From contig CP065012.1 of assembly GCA_016699815.1 (NCBI GenBank), forward strand, positions 2,829,001 through 2,893,000: DNA of 64,000 nt, read 5' to 3'. The position numbers and the translations under genes were made by a program. This DNA comes from Chitinophagaceae bacterium (GTDB taxonomy: Bacteria; Bacteroidota; Bacteroidia; Chitinophagales; Chitinophagaceae). Positions 1-8,780 of this stretch are shown piece by piece. The notes below the pieces were generated by a model. It had not been told where the DNA came from and did not search any database. It saw only the letters and a list, made by a program, of their open reading frames with translations. Position 1 is the first letter of the stretch, and each line of letters starts with the position of its first letter.

Positions 1-1925
1 AATAGCTCAATAACTTTTTCTTTGTTAGAGTTATCAGGTAAAAGTTTGTTTAAAGCAGTAGTTATACCTTTCCTTGATTTTTCTTCATCTGAGGAGGTTA
101 TGGAATAATCTATATGCCATAACTTCATTAGCTTTTCTTTGTCATTCACAATTTCTTTTCCATCAAATTCGGCTTTATCGAAAAGAGAACGATAACGAGA
201 AAGCGTTTCATTTCCTTTTAGTTCATCACGCCTTGCAAAAAGATTGATCCTATGAGAATGTATTTTTTCTTTCTTGTCAATATCAAGTTTGATGTTTGAA
301 TTGGGATGATTTTCTTTGAGAAGAGTAAGTATTCTTTTTTCATTAACAGTTGCTCTGGAGTTAAATAAATCAAATAGCTTTTCTTTTATCTCATCATTAA
401 CGAAAGAAGCAGTTACATCTACATCTAATTTTGTTTTTCCATCTACTTTTACTTCTCTTTCTAAAACTCGTATGTTGTGTATATCTTGCCAAATTCTGAA
501 CTCCTGAAATAGGGGAGAAGAACGAGGAATACATTTTAATCCATAATATTCGCCATCAATACCTTTTCTCTTCTCATAGCGACATTCACTAATGGAATTT
601 TTTTGCGATTTTAATTCTCTTTGGTAATAAATAATATCATCGCTTATGATGTGTAATAAGTCATGCTTTTGGAATTCAGATAACTTAGGCATATTATTTT
701 TAGCCTGTGTGGGATAAAGCACTTCTGCCAATTTTGTGAGTGTTGCGTTAGCAGCATTAAATTTGTTGAGTTCTTTATTTAATTCACATTGTTTTTCCCA
801 AATAGCATCTAATTCATTTTTATAGCGCCATCTGTAAACAGGATATTGACGAGCCTTAAAATTTCGGTTTGCTTTATATGCCTCTTTAATTTGATTGTAA
901 AAGTATTCTCCAGGATGTTGGTTTCCTTCCTGCATTTTTTCACTCAAGGCAGTTGTACAAAGTGCCCAATCATCGTTTGTAGGTAATTGTGGTTTGAGTT
1001 GAGTAAGTTTTCCGTCTTTATCAACCTTATGAGTAACTAAAAATGTAAATTCCTTTTTTTCAATTTCTTTGTTCTTGTCGTCTTTATCATCTGCCCATTT
1101 TGGTTTTTCTTTTCTTGATTCTTCCCAAGTTTTCATCCTTTGGTCTTCTGCTTCAATGGCATAAGTATTTGATACGACATAGCCTTTCTTATCTTTTTTT
1201 TCTTCTTTAAATGTTACCGATTTTATTTTTGTAATAACTACAAATTGTGTTTCGATACCTTCTTCACCCCATTCTTTTTTGTTATTCTTTTCTATGAATT
1301 CATTATATGGAAGAACATTTGTTGTTTTTAAATCTTTTCTGCTGCTCTTGAACCCCCTACGCTGGTTAAGCATATAAATAACTCGAACTAATTCATGAAT
1401 TGTAATCTTCGTGGTAAGAGCTTTTTTTCGCAGATAATAAATAATCCAGTCTTCGGGGACTATGCTTTTACCTTTTTTACTTTTCTTACCATCAATACCT
1501 AATTCTTTTTCAAATTCAGAAATGGTTTCACCTGAAAAGGGTAAGTAATCGCTGATTTTTAGGGAGTAGCCATTTTCGTTTATGTTCTTGTTAAATTGTT
1601 TTGAATCATCTAATGGAAAATTTTCATCAAGCCAACCTAATGCTTTAAAAACTTTTATAAGTCGTGTTCTTCGTAACTTATATCTGTGTTTTAATCTTCT
1701 TGCGCCACGTTTACTCCTTCGAAATGCTGCTTTTGTTTCTGCTTGTGCGCCACTTTCAAATTTTTGCAAGTAATCACCATCGGTTGGAATGATTCTACTG
1801 CCTATCCATGCAATGTTTCCTTCTTTCCCATAATCAGAAAATTCTTTTGGTATGTTAATTAATGCAGCCCCAATAGAGTTGGTTCCAATATCCAACCCTA
1901 GAATTTTTTTCATTTTGTTTTCCAT
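1..1925 (-). CDS. cas9: Cas9 endonuclease, type II-C-like, N-terminal part (runs off left edge)
   Basis: This is the N-terminal ~641 codons of an RNA-guided DNA endonuclease of a CRISPR-Cas type II system; the reading frame is open from the ATG at 1925 to base 1. Residues 8-19 (ILGLDIGTNSIG) are the RuvC-I motif with the catalytic Asp12. Residues ~66-90 form an Arg/Lys-rich bridge helix (FRRSKRGARRLKHRYKLRR). Residues ~160-197 carry the REC-lobe signature YMLNQRRGFKSSRKD, typical of Bacteroidota Cas9. HNH, RuvC-II/III and the PAM-interacting domain must lie left of the window; family members of this type are usually about 1,400-1,500 residues. ATG 1925 gives MENKMKK; an in-frame ATG at 1913 is an alternative start. 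The tracrRNA-like gene lies head-to-head immediately upstream. cas1, cas2 and the array are not in the window and are expected further left. The family call is secure; the subtype call rests on motif resemblance and the tracrRNA form. Confidence 0.95.
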   Translation of the reverse strand, partial: MENKMKKILGLDIGTNSIGAALINIPKEFSDYGKEGNIAWIGSRIIPTDGDYLQKFESGAQAETKAAFRRSKRGARRLKHRYKLRRTRLIKVFKALGWLDENFPLDDSKQFNKNINENGYSLKISDYLPFSGETISEFEKELGIDGKKSKKGKSIVPEDWIIYYLRKKALTTKITIHELVRVIYMLNQRRGFKSSRKDLKTTNVLPYNEFIEKNNKKEWGEEGIETQFVVITKIKSVTFKEEKKDKKGYVVSNTYAIEAEDQRMKTWEESRKEKPKWADDKDDKNKEIEKKEFTFLVTHKVDKDGKLTQLKPQLPTNDDWALCTTALSEKMQEGNQHPGEYFYNQIKEAYKANRNFKARQYPVYRWRYKNELDAIWEKQCELNKELNKFNAANATLTKLAEVLYPTQAKNNMPKLSEFQKHDLLHIISDDIIYYQRELKSQKNSISECRYEKRKGIDGEYYGLKCIPRSSPLFQEFRIWQDIHNIRVLEREVKVDGKTKLDVDVTASFVNDEIKEKLFDLFNSRATVNEKRILTLLKENHPNSNIKLDIDKKEKIHSHRINLFARRDELKGNETLSRYRSLFDKAEFDGKEIVNDKEKLMKLWHIDYSITSSDEEKSRKGITTALNKLLPDNSNKEKVIEL

Positions 1926-1948
1926 GTTTTTTTCTTTTTATATATTTG
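1914..1948 (+). promoter_or_regulatory. Promoter of the tracrRNA-like gene
   Basis: TATATTTG at 1941-1948 matches the Bacteroidota -7 element TAnnTTTG exactly. A TTTG at 1914-1917 is a possible -33 box, with a 23-base spacer that is slightly long. Transcription would start near 1953, at the beginning of the anti-repeat. The promoter overlaps the first codons and leader of the divergent cas9. Confidence 0.6.
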
Positions 1949-1950
1949 CA

Positions 1951-2041
1951 TTGAAGCAAATCACAATAAGGATTATATTCCGTAGTGAGGTTTACCTCAA
2001 TTAGTTTTTGCCCTTGTACTTTAACAGGGGCATTTTTATTT
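1951..2041 (+). ncRNA. Putative tracrRNA for the type II CRISPR system
   Basis: The RNA would begin with an anti-repeat (GAAGCAAATCACAAT, 1954-1968) able to pair with repeats starting ATTGTGATTTGCTTC, a form familiar from Bacteroidota type II-C arrays. It continues with AAGGATTATATTCCG, resembling the core seen in tracrRNAs of this phylum, then a small hairpin TGAGG-TTTA-CCTCA (1986-1999), and ends with a 9-bp terminator hairpin. The order promoter, anti-repeat, core, hairpin, terminator, placed next to cas9, is the layout expected of a tracrRNA. Homology to known tracrRNAs is from memory; pairing with the real repeat cannot be tested because the array is outside the window. An 88-codon reading frame on the other strand is taken as chance. 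Confidence 0.78.
2009..2041 (+). terminator. Intrinsic terminator of the tracrRNA-like gene
   Basis: TGCCCTTGT (2009-2017) pairs with ACAGGGGCA (2024-2032), a 9-bp stem with one G-U pair and a 6-base loop, followed by TTTTTATTTTTT. Confidence 0.8.
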
Positions 2042-2175
2042 TTTAAGAAGGTATTTATATAGCCGGTCAATTTCATGGGTTTTAGCAGATTCTTTCCTAA
2101 AGGCCGGATTTTAAACTTCAAATTAGCAAATAAAATTTATTTTCTGCTCAGGATTTTTAAGGATAGCTCGTTTTA

Positions 2176-2212
2176 TTTGTGTATAGTGATTGTAGCTATA
2201 ACTTTATTTTTG
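2176..2212 (+). promoter_or_regulatory. Probable promoter of the histidine ammonia-lyase gene
   Basis: TATTTTTG at 2205-2212 matches TAnnTTTG and is followed by CGACC. TTTG at 2176-2179 is a possible -33 box with a long 25-base spacer. The leader would be about 110 bases. The stretch between the tracrRNA terminator and the ammonia-lyase (2042-2329) shows nothing else convincing; a 70-codon reading frame at 2075-2287 overlaps this promoter and is rejected as a gene. Confidence 0.45.
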
Positions 2213-2329
2213 CGACCTCAGGTTGCCCGCCTGATTTTTAGCTTGTTTATTTTACTAACCAATATTATCTCTTTTATTTACTTTTGAATTAAATTTTATA
2301 AAATTTTACCAGTTAAGGATATTGCCTAT

Positions 2330-3817
2330 ATGAGCCTACAACCAACCATTCTCGATAACCCGTTTACTTCAATAGATCAGCTTACCGCTTTAACCGGCCA
2401 TAGCCATAAGGTTTCTATTAGTAAAACTGCGGAGGATAATATTGTAAAATGCCGCAATTACCTCGATGAGAAATTGAAGAAAAGCCTAGCGCCATTTTAT
2501 GGCATTAATACCGGTTTTGGTTTTTTACAAAACGTAGTTATTGAAAACAACCAGTTGGAAGAGCTGCAAAAAAACCTCATTTGTTCACATGCCTGCGGAA
2601 TGGGCGAGGAAGTTGCTGAACCAATTGTAAAGCTCATGATTGCCTTAAAAATTAAATCGCTGGCTTATGGTAATTCCGGCGTGCAGCTGCAAACTGTTCA
2701 GCGTTTTGTGGATATGTATAACCACAATGTGCTTCCGGTAATTTTTACACAGGGTTCCCTGGGCGCATCCGGCGACCTTGCACCTTTGAGCCATTTGGCG
2801 CTGCCGCTTATTGCCGAAGGAGTAGTAAAGGTTGATGGCAGTATAATAGCGGCAGCTAAAGCCTTACAGCATTTAGGCTGGCAGCCCATTAATTTACAAA
2901 GTAAAGAAGGCCTGGCTTTAATTAATGGCACTCAGTTTATGAGCGCTTATGGTTGCTATATTTTAATACATGCAACAAAGCTGGCAAAATGGGCCAATAC
3001 AATTGCGGCTATAAGCTTCGATGCTTTTGATTGTAGTACCGAGCCGCTCAATGAATTTATTCATTTGGTTCGCTCCCATAAAGGCCAGCTATCGGCTGCG
3101 GCTGAAATGAGAAACCTGCTGCAAAGCAGTGAAATTTGCGGCGCAAAAAAATCGCAGGTGCAGGATCCGTATAGTTTCCGGTGCATTCCACAGGTGCATG
3201 GCGCAAGCGCAGGCGCCATTGAATATGTGAGCGAAATATTTTTGAAAGAAATAAATTCCGTAACCGACAACCCCAATATTTTTCCCGATGAGGATTTAAT
3301 TGTGAGTGGCGGAAATTTTCATGGTCAGCCATTGGCAATGGCGCTGGATTATTTGTGTATTGCTCTTGCAGAGTTAGGAAGTATCAGCGAACGCAGAACC
3401 TATCAACTCATTAGTGGGCAGCGTGGCCTGCCTCCGTTTTTGGTAAAAAATCCAGGGCTCAACAGCGGTTTTATGATTCCGCAATATACGGCAGCAGGTA
3501 TAGTGAGTGAAAATAAGCAACTCTGCACACCGGCAAGTGTAGACTCCATCCCATCCAGCAATAACCAGGAAGACCATGTGAGCATGGGTGCAAATGCAGC
3601 AACAAAATGCAAAAGGCTGTTGGATAACCTGTATAAAATTTTAGCCATAGAATTATTTACAGCCGCACAGGCAATGGAATTCAGGAGGCCTTTAAAATCT
3701 TCTCCTACATTAGAATCTGTTCTTGCAGGCTATAGGAAGCATGTGCGTTTTAATGATAAAGACAGGATATTGCATTTTGATATGATTAATACTGTTAAGT
3801 TTCTTCAGCAGCAATAA
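2330..3817 (+). CDS. hutH: Histidine ammonia-lyase (aromatic amino acid lyase family)
   Basis: Removes ammonia from L-histidine to give urocanate in the cytosol, first step of histidine degradation. The 495-residue length is normal. The MIO cofactor is built autocatalytically from Ala146-Ser147-Gly148 in GSLGASGDLAPL; the conserved Tyr57 lies in FYGINTGFGF. Ser86-His87 (NLICSHACG) match histidine-specific enzymes, whereas tyrosine lyases usually carry a different pair there, so HAL is preferred over TAL or PAL. No hutU, hutI or hutG is nearby, so it is a lone gene; some lone Bacteroidota lyases feed pigment pathways, but no such genes are seen here. ATG 2330 is the first in-frame start after the predicted promoter at 2176-2212. 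Confidence 0.9.
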   Translation: MSLQPTILDNPFTSIDQLTALTGHSHKVSISKTAEDNIVKCRNYLDEKLKKSLAPFYGINTGFGFLQNVVIENNQLEELQKNLICSHACGMGEEVAEPIVKLMIALKIKSLAYGNSGVQLQTVQRFVDMYNHNVLPVIFTQGSLGASGDLAPLSHLALPLIAEGVVKVDGSIIAAAKALQHLGWQPINLQSKEGLALINGTQFMSAYGCYILIHATKLAKWANTIAAISFDAFDCSTEPLNEFIHLVRSHKGQLSAAAEMRNLLQSSEICGAKKSQVQDPYSFRCIPQVHGASAGAIEYVSEIFLKEINSVTDNPNIFPDEDLIVSGGNFHGQPLAMALDYLCIALAELGSISERRTYQLISGQRGLPPFLVKNPGLNSGFMIPQYTAAGIVSENKQLCTPASVDSIPSSNNQEDHVSMGANAATKCKRLLDNLYKILAIELFTAAQAMEFRRPLKSSPTLESVLAGYRKHVRFNDKDRILHFDMINTVKFLQQQ

Positions 3818-3862
3818 TAACTGTAGAATTTATCGTAAATTTAATGCCTATTTATACCGCTT

Positions 3863-5524
3863 ATGAAGCAATGCCTCTATATTGTTTTCATGTCTTTTTT
3901 ATGGTTGGGTTGTAAAAAAGATAATTCAGATCAAAATCCGCCGGTTACGCCACCCGGTTTTTCTGTTTCCTCCGCAACTATTGATGGCGCAGCATTTTTA
4001 AATTTAAAATATGATTGCAGTTTTAATCCGGTAATAAAATTTTATTTCTCCACAAAAATTGATGCAGCTACTGTTTCGCCTGCCTTAAATTTCAGGAATT
4101 TCCAGGGCGCTTTAATTTCTTATCAAAGTACAATGTCTAATGGCGATAGTGCAATTAATATTATTCCCAATCTTTCTTTACAAGCCTTAACAAAATATTC
4201 TCTTTCGGTAAATACAACACTAAAGTCGCAGGCCGGAGGTAAATTGCTCTCGGCGCTAACCATAAATTTTGTAAGTAAAATAGACTCTTCGGATAAGTTC
4301 CCTTTAATAACCGAAGATGCATTGCTTACCAAAGTGCAGGAGCAAACCTTTAAATACTTTTGGGATTTTGGCCACCCGGCAAGCGGCCTGGCAAGAGAAA
4401 GAAATACATCAGGCGATGTAACAACCAGCGGCGGATCGGGCTTTGGCATTATGGCCATTCCCGTTGGCATAAACCGTAGTTTTATTACCCGTAATGAAGG
4501 TTTGCAAAGAATGCAAACAATAGTTGCTTTTTTAAAAAACACGGCGCAAACCTTTCATGGCGCATATCCTCATTGGATAAATGGAAATACCGGTGCAGCA
4601 GTGCCTTTCAGCCCTAATGATAATGGCGCCGACCTTGTGGAAACCTCATACCTTGTTATGGGATTATTATGTGCACGCCAATATTTTGATGCGGCTAATA
4701 CGAATGAAATAACATTGAGAGATGATATCAATATTATTGTAAACCGTGTGGAATGGGATTGGTTTCGCCGTGGCGGCCAAAATGTATTGTACTGGCATTG
4801 GAGCCCTACCGTTGACTGGGCAATGAACTTGCCCATAAAAGGCTGGAACGAATGTTTAATCACCTATATTCTTGCAGCATCATCGGCTACGCATGGTATT
4901 CCGCTAATTGTTTATAACCAGGGCTGGAAGGGTGGAAGCGGATATTTAAACGGCAATACCTATTATGGTTATACCTTGCCCTTAGGCCCCAATTTTGGTG
5001 GCCCGTTGTTTTTTTCTCATTATAGTTTTTTAGGCATAAATCCTTTTGGCTTGCAGGATGGAGGTATAAGTTTTGAAACACAAACAAAAAACCATGCACG
5101 CATCAATTATAATTATTGTAAGGCCAACCCACTTTCAAACTATGGGTATAGCCAATTGTGCTGGGGTTTAACGGCAAGCGATATTCAAAATGGCTATACC
5201 GCAAGTTCACCTACCAACGATGTTGGCGTTATTGCGCCCACTGCTGCCATTTCTTCTATAGCTTACACGCCTGCAGAATCTATGCAGGCATTAAAATTTT
5301 ATTATTATAAATTGGGCGATAAACTTTGGGGCCAATATGGGTTTGTGGATGCATTTTCATTAAAAAATCAATGGTTTGCTTCTTCTTACCTTGCAATAGA
5401 CCAGGGCCCAATGATAGTGATGATTGAAAATTACCGCACCGGATTGTTATGGAATTTATTTACAAGCTGTCCCGAAATTAAATCAGGCATGTTGACTTTA
5501 GGGTTTACTGCTCCATATTTATAA
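3863..5524 (+). CDS. GH144-like endo-beta-1,2-glucanase lipoprotein with N-terminal Ig-like domain
   Basis: Predicted outer-membrane lipoprotein of 553 residues. The lipobox ends at Cys17 (LWLGCKKDN); the Lys-Lys-Asp after the Cys resembles the surface-export signal of Bacteroidota lipoproteins, suggesting it faces outward. Residues ~32-142 look like a bacterial Ig-like (Big_5) domain and ~155-550 form the glycoamylase-like (alpha/alpha)6 domain, with blocks such as GLARERN, TSGGSGFGIMA, WHWSP, LAIDQGPM and IENYRTG. GH144 contains the endo-beta-1,2-glucanase characterised from Chitinophaga. Followed 32 bases later by a paralogue without the Ig domain. The family assignment is firm; the exact glucan is inferred. 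Confidence 0.8.
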   Translation: MKQCLYIVFMSFLWLGCKKDNSDQNPPVTPPGFSVSSATIDGAAFLNLKYDCSFNPVIKFYFSTKIDAATVSPALNFRNFQGALISYQSTMSNGDSAINIIPNLSLQALTKYSLSVNTTLKSQAGGKLLSALTINFVSKIDSSDKFPLITEDALLTKVQEQTFKYFWDFGHPASGLARERNTSGDVTTSGGSGFGIMAIPVGINRSFITRNEGLQRMQTIVAFLKNTAQTFHGAYPHWINGNTGAAVPFSPNDNGADLVETSYLVMGLLCARQYFDAANTNEITLRDDINIIVNRVEWDWFRRGGQNVLYWHWSPTVDWAMNLPIKGWNECLITYILAASSATHGIPLIVYNQGWKGGSGYLNGNTYYGYTLPLGPNFGGPLFFSHYSFLGINPFGLQDGGISFETQTKNHARINYNYCKANPLSNYGYSQLCWGLTASDIQNGYTASSPTNDVGVIAPTAAISSIAYTPAESMQALKFYYYKLGDKLWGQYGFVDAFSLKNQWFASSYLAIDQGPMIVMIENYRTGLLWNLFTSCPEIKSGMLTLGFTAPYL

Positions 5525-5556
5525 ATTTTATTTTCACAAAATGCTCATTTGAAATT

Positions 5557-6936
5557 ATGCGGAAATTTTTTTTTCTTCTTTTAGCAATATTAACCGGTTT
5601 CTTTTTCTCATGCCATAATACCAAAGTATATAAATCCAATCCTTTTTCAGCAGCTCAATATTCTAATAATGCAGTTTTTGATTTGTTGCAAAGGCAAACT
5701 TTTCAATACTTCTACGATGGGGCAGAACCGGTAAGCGGCATGGCAAGGGAACGCATCCATGCAGATAGTATTTATCCGCAAAAAGACGCAGGAGTAGTAA
5801 CCAGTGGCGGTTCCGGCTTTGGCATTATGGCATTAGTTGTGGGCATAGATAGGGGATTTATTACCAGGGAACAGGGTGTTGCCCAACTTAATAAAATAGT
5901 AAACTTTCTGGAAACTGCCGACCGATTTCATGGCGTATGGCCGCATTGGTGGTATGGCGAAACCGGTAAAACAAAGCCTTTCAGCAAGTTTGATGATGGT
6001 GGTGATTTGGTGGAAACTTCCTTTCTTCTCCAGGGCTTGCTTTGCGTAAGGCAATATTTTAAAAACGGCAACAGCATCGAAAAACAAATTGCACATCGAA
6101 TAGATAAATTATGGAAGCAGGTAGAGTTTGACTGGTACACGAATGGAGAAAATGTATTGTTTTGGCACTGGAGCCCCAATTATAATTGGAAAATGGATTT
6201 CAGAGTGCACGGGTATAATGAGTGCTTAATCATGTATGTGCTTGCGGCAGCATCGCCTACACATGCTGTAGCGGCAAAGGTTTACCACGAAGGATGGGCA
6301 CAAAATGGAAAAATAAATGAAGTAAATAAAGCTGAAGGCATTGCAGAAAAATTTCCTTTCCGTTTGCAAATGAAACACCAGGGCGATGCATGGAACGGCG
6401 GCCCCATGTTTTGGGCACATTATTCTTATCTCGGCCTGGACCCAAGAGGATTAAAAGATAAATATGCAGATTATATGAAGGAGAATATTACTCAGTCTTT
6501 AATCAATTACCAATGGTGTGTAGAAAATCCGTTGAAGTTTAAAGAATATTCGGATAGCAGTTGGGGGCTTACCTCCAGTTATTCGGTAAAAGGCTATTCG
6601 CACCATGCGCCAACAATCGAAAGGGATTTGGGTGTACTTACGCCTTCGGCTGCCCTCAGCTCTTTTCCATATACTCCCAATCAATCAAATGCTGCTTTAA
6701 TATTTTGGTACAACCATTACAAAAATAAATTGCTGGGTAAATACGGGTTCTACGATGCCTTTAGCGTAACCAATGATTGGTTTCCCCGGCGTTACCTTGC
6801 CATTGACCAGGGGCCGATTGTGGTAATGATGGAAAACTACCGCAGCAATTTATTATGGAACTTGTTTATGAGTTGCCCCGAAGTAAAGAAAGGTTTAATA
6901 AAACTGGGTTTTGAAAGCCCCTGGTTGAAAAAATAA
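5557..6936 (+). CDS. GH144-like glucanase lipoprotein, second copy
   Basis: 459 residues, paralogue of the preceding gene. The signal peptide ends in a lipobox (GFFFSCHNTK, Cys19) but without charged residues after the Cys, so a periplasmic inner face is more likely than the surface. The catalytic (alpha/alpha)6-type domain starts at about residue 40, with the same blocks as the neighbour: GMARERI, TSGGSGFGIMA, FWHWSPNYNW, LAIDQGPIVVMMENYRS. It lacks the Ig-like domain. Gaps of 32 bases upstream and 24 downstream suggest one transcript with both neighbours. A surface enzyme plus a periplasmic enzyme acting in sequence on one glucan is a reasonable model but is inference. Confidence 0.8.
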   Translation: MRKFFFLLLAILTGFFFSCHNTKVYKSNPFSAAQYSNNAVFDLLQRQTFQYFYDGAEPVSGMARERIHADSIYPQKDAGVVTSGGSGFGIMALVVGIDRGFITREQGVAQLNKIVNFLETADRFHGVWPHWWYGETGKTKPFSKFDDGGDLVETSFLLQGLLCVRQYFKNGNSIEKQIAHRIDKLWKQVEFDWYTNGENVLFWHWSPNYNWKMDFRVHGYNECLIMYVLAAASPTHAVAAKVYHEGWAQNGKINEVNKAEGIAEKFPFRLQMKHQGDAWNGGPMFWAHYSYLGLDPRGLKDKYADYMKENITQSLINYQWCVENPLKFKEYSDSSWGLTSSYSVKGYSHHAPTIERDLGVLTPSAALSSFPYTPNQSNAALIFWYNHYKNKLLGKYGFYDAFSVTNDWFPRRYLAIDQGPIVVMMENYRSNLLWNLFMSCPEVKKGLIKLGFESPWLKK

Positions 6937-6960
6937 TATTTTTCGTTTAAACATGTAAAA

Positions 6961-8733
6961 ATGAAAAAATTTTCGGCAATAATTATTTGTTTTGCATTTT
7001 TTAATGCTACTGCACAATTAAAAACTTATTGCAACCCGGTAAATATTGATTATGGCTATACGCCCATTCCCAATTTTGCACAATGGGGCAACCACCGTGC
7101 CACGGCCGACCCGGTAATTGTAAATTACAAAGGCGATTATTATTTGTTTAGTACAAACCAATGGGGTTATTGGTGGAGCAACGATATGCTCAACTGGGAA
7201 TTTATTTCCCGAAGATTTTTACGACCATGGAACACGGGAACTTACGATGAGCTTTGTGCACCTGCTGTAGGCATTATTGGCGATACAATAATTGTAATGG
7301 GTTCTACCTACAAAAGCAATTTTAGTATTTGGATGAGCACCAATCCCAAAGCCAATGAATGGAAACCGCTGGTGGATAGTTTTGAAATTGGCGGCTGGGA
7401 TCCTGCATTTTTTACCGATGACGATGGAAGATTGTATATGTATAATGGCAGCAGCAACCGATATCCAACTATGGGCATTGAACTCAATAGAAAAACCATG
7501 AAACCTATTGGTACACGTGCGCCCATGTATTTGCTGCAGAAGTGGCGCTATGGCTGGCAACGCTTTGGCGAGCACATGGACAATACATTTTTAGATCCCT
7601 TTATTGAAGGTGCGTGGATGACAAAGCATAATGGTAAATATTATTTTCAGTATGGAGCACCAGGTACCGAGTTCAGCGGTTATGCCGATGGCGTAGTGGT
7701 TTCCAGCGGACCAATAATGGATGGCAGCGAAACTACGCCACAATCTGACCCTTTGAGCATAAAGCTGGGTGGCTTTGCCCGTGGCGCCGGGCATGGCGCT
7801 ACTTTTGCCGATAACTTTGGGCAGTACTGGCATGTAAGCACCAATACTATTGCTGTAAAAAATACTTTTGAAAGGCGCATTGGTATTTGGCCGGCTGGCT
7901 TCGACAAAGATGATGTAATGTGGTGCAATACCGCATTTGGCGATTATCCGCATTATATTCCATCATCAGAAATTAAGACAAATAGTTTTGAAGTAAATAA
8001 TCAATCTCCGTATTTCACCGGCTGGATGCTGCTAAATTATAACAAGCCGGTTACTGTTTCTTCTACTTTGGGTGGCTATCATGCAAACAATGCAGTAGAT
8101 GAACTGATGAAAACTTACTGGTGCGCAAATTCAGGCAATGCAGGTGAATGGATACAATCCGATTTGGGAAACATAAGTACCGTAAATGCAATACAAATTA
8201 ATTATGCCGACCAGGATGTAGCTGCAGATCGCCTGGGCAAATACAATAATCAATATCATCAATACCGCATTTATTCATCACTTGATGGTAAAAAATGGAA
8301 TTTGCTGGTAGATAAAAGTAAAAACAAAACCGATGTACCGCATGATTATATGGTTGTTGAAAAACCGGTACAGGCAAGGTTTATAAAGCTGGAGAATGTA
8401 CATATGCCCACAGGAAAATTTGCAATCAGCGGCCTAAGGGTTTTTGGTAATGGCAATGGAAAAAAGCCAGCAAAAGTAGAAGGCTTTATTGTTTTAAGAA
8501 CCGAAAAAGACAAACGCAGCGCTTTTATTAAATGGAAACCTGCAAATGATGCTTTTGCCTATAACATTTATTACGGAACACATCCCAATAAACTGTACAC
8601 CTGCATAATGGTACACAACAATAATGAATACTGGATGAAAGCAATGGATTTGAAAAAAGATTATTACTATACCATTGAAGCGGTGAACGAAAATGGCACA
8701 AGTGAAAGGATACCTGTGCAAAGGGTAGAATAA
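6961..8733 (+). CDS. Secreted GH43-like glycosidase with F5/8 type C and Fn3 domains
   Basis: 590 residues with a cleavable signal peptide (MKKFSAIIICFAFFNATAQ). Residues ~45-345 resemble the five-bladed beta-propeller of GH43 and relatives: ADPVIVNYKGDYYLFST holds the usual first acidic residue, GGWDPAFFTDDDGRLYMY a central one, and FIEGAWMTKHNGKYYFQY the probable acid. Residues ~360-497 are a discoidin-type (F5/8C, CBM32-like) sugar-binding domain and ~500-590 an Fn3-like domain. Lies 24 bases after the second GH144 gene. Substrate unknown; it may act on a side chain or a related glycan taken up with the glucan. Confidence 0.75.
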   Translation: MKKFSAIIICFAFFNATAQLKTYCNPVNIDYGYTPIPNFAQWGNHRATADPVIVNYKGDYYLFSTNQWGYWWSNDMLNWEFISRRFLRPWNTGTYDELCAPAVGIIGDTIIVMGSTYKSNFSIWMSTNPKANEWKPLVDSFEIGGWDPAFFTDDDGRLYMYNGSSNRYPTMGIELNRKTMKPIGTRAPMYLLQKWRYGWQRFGEHMDNTFLDPFIEGAWMTKHNGKYYFQYGAPGTEFSGYADGVVVSSGPIMDGSETTPQSDPLSIKLGGFARGAGHGATFADNFGQYWHVSTNTIAVKNTFERRIGIWPAGFDKDDVMWCNTAFGDYPHYIPSSEIKTNSFEVNNQSPYFTGWMLLNYNKPVTVSSTLGGYHANNAVDELMKTYWCANSGNAGEWIQSDLGNISTVNAIQINYADQDVAADRLGKYNNQYHQYRIYSSLDGKKWNLLVDKSKNKTDVPHDYMVVEKPVQARFIKLENVHMPTGKFAISGLRVFGNGNGKKPAKVEGFIVLRTEKDKRSAFIKWKPANDAFAYNIYYGTHPNKLYTCIMVHNNNEYWMKAMDLKKDYYYTIEAVNENGTSERIPVQRVE

Positions 8734-8780
8734 AGGTTGCTTTAACATTTCTATTCTTTTTTCATTTTATATTTGAAAGC

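Noticed and set aside
316..507. Plus-strand reading frames at 316-507 and 1582-1773
   Set aside because: They lie antisense inside the well supported cas9 frame.
1941..1970. A single CRISPR repeat next to cas9
   Set aside because: Only one copy with a promoter box and core structure follows; it is better explained as the anti-repeat of a tracrRNA than as part of an array.
1855..2121. 88-codon reading frame on the minus strand over the tracrRNA region
   Set aside because: It overlaps cas9 in another frame and covers the promoter and hairpins; no family resemblance.
2075..2287. 70-codon plus-strand reading frame with a hydrophobic end
   Set aside because: It contains the -7 box of the ammonia-lyase gene, has no promoter-supported start, and its hydrophobicity follows from AT-rich sequence.
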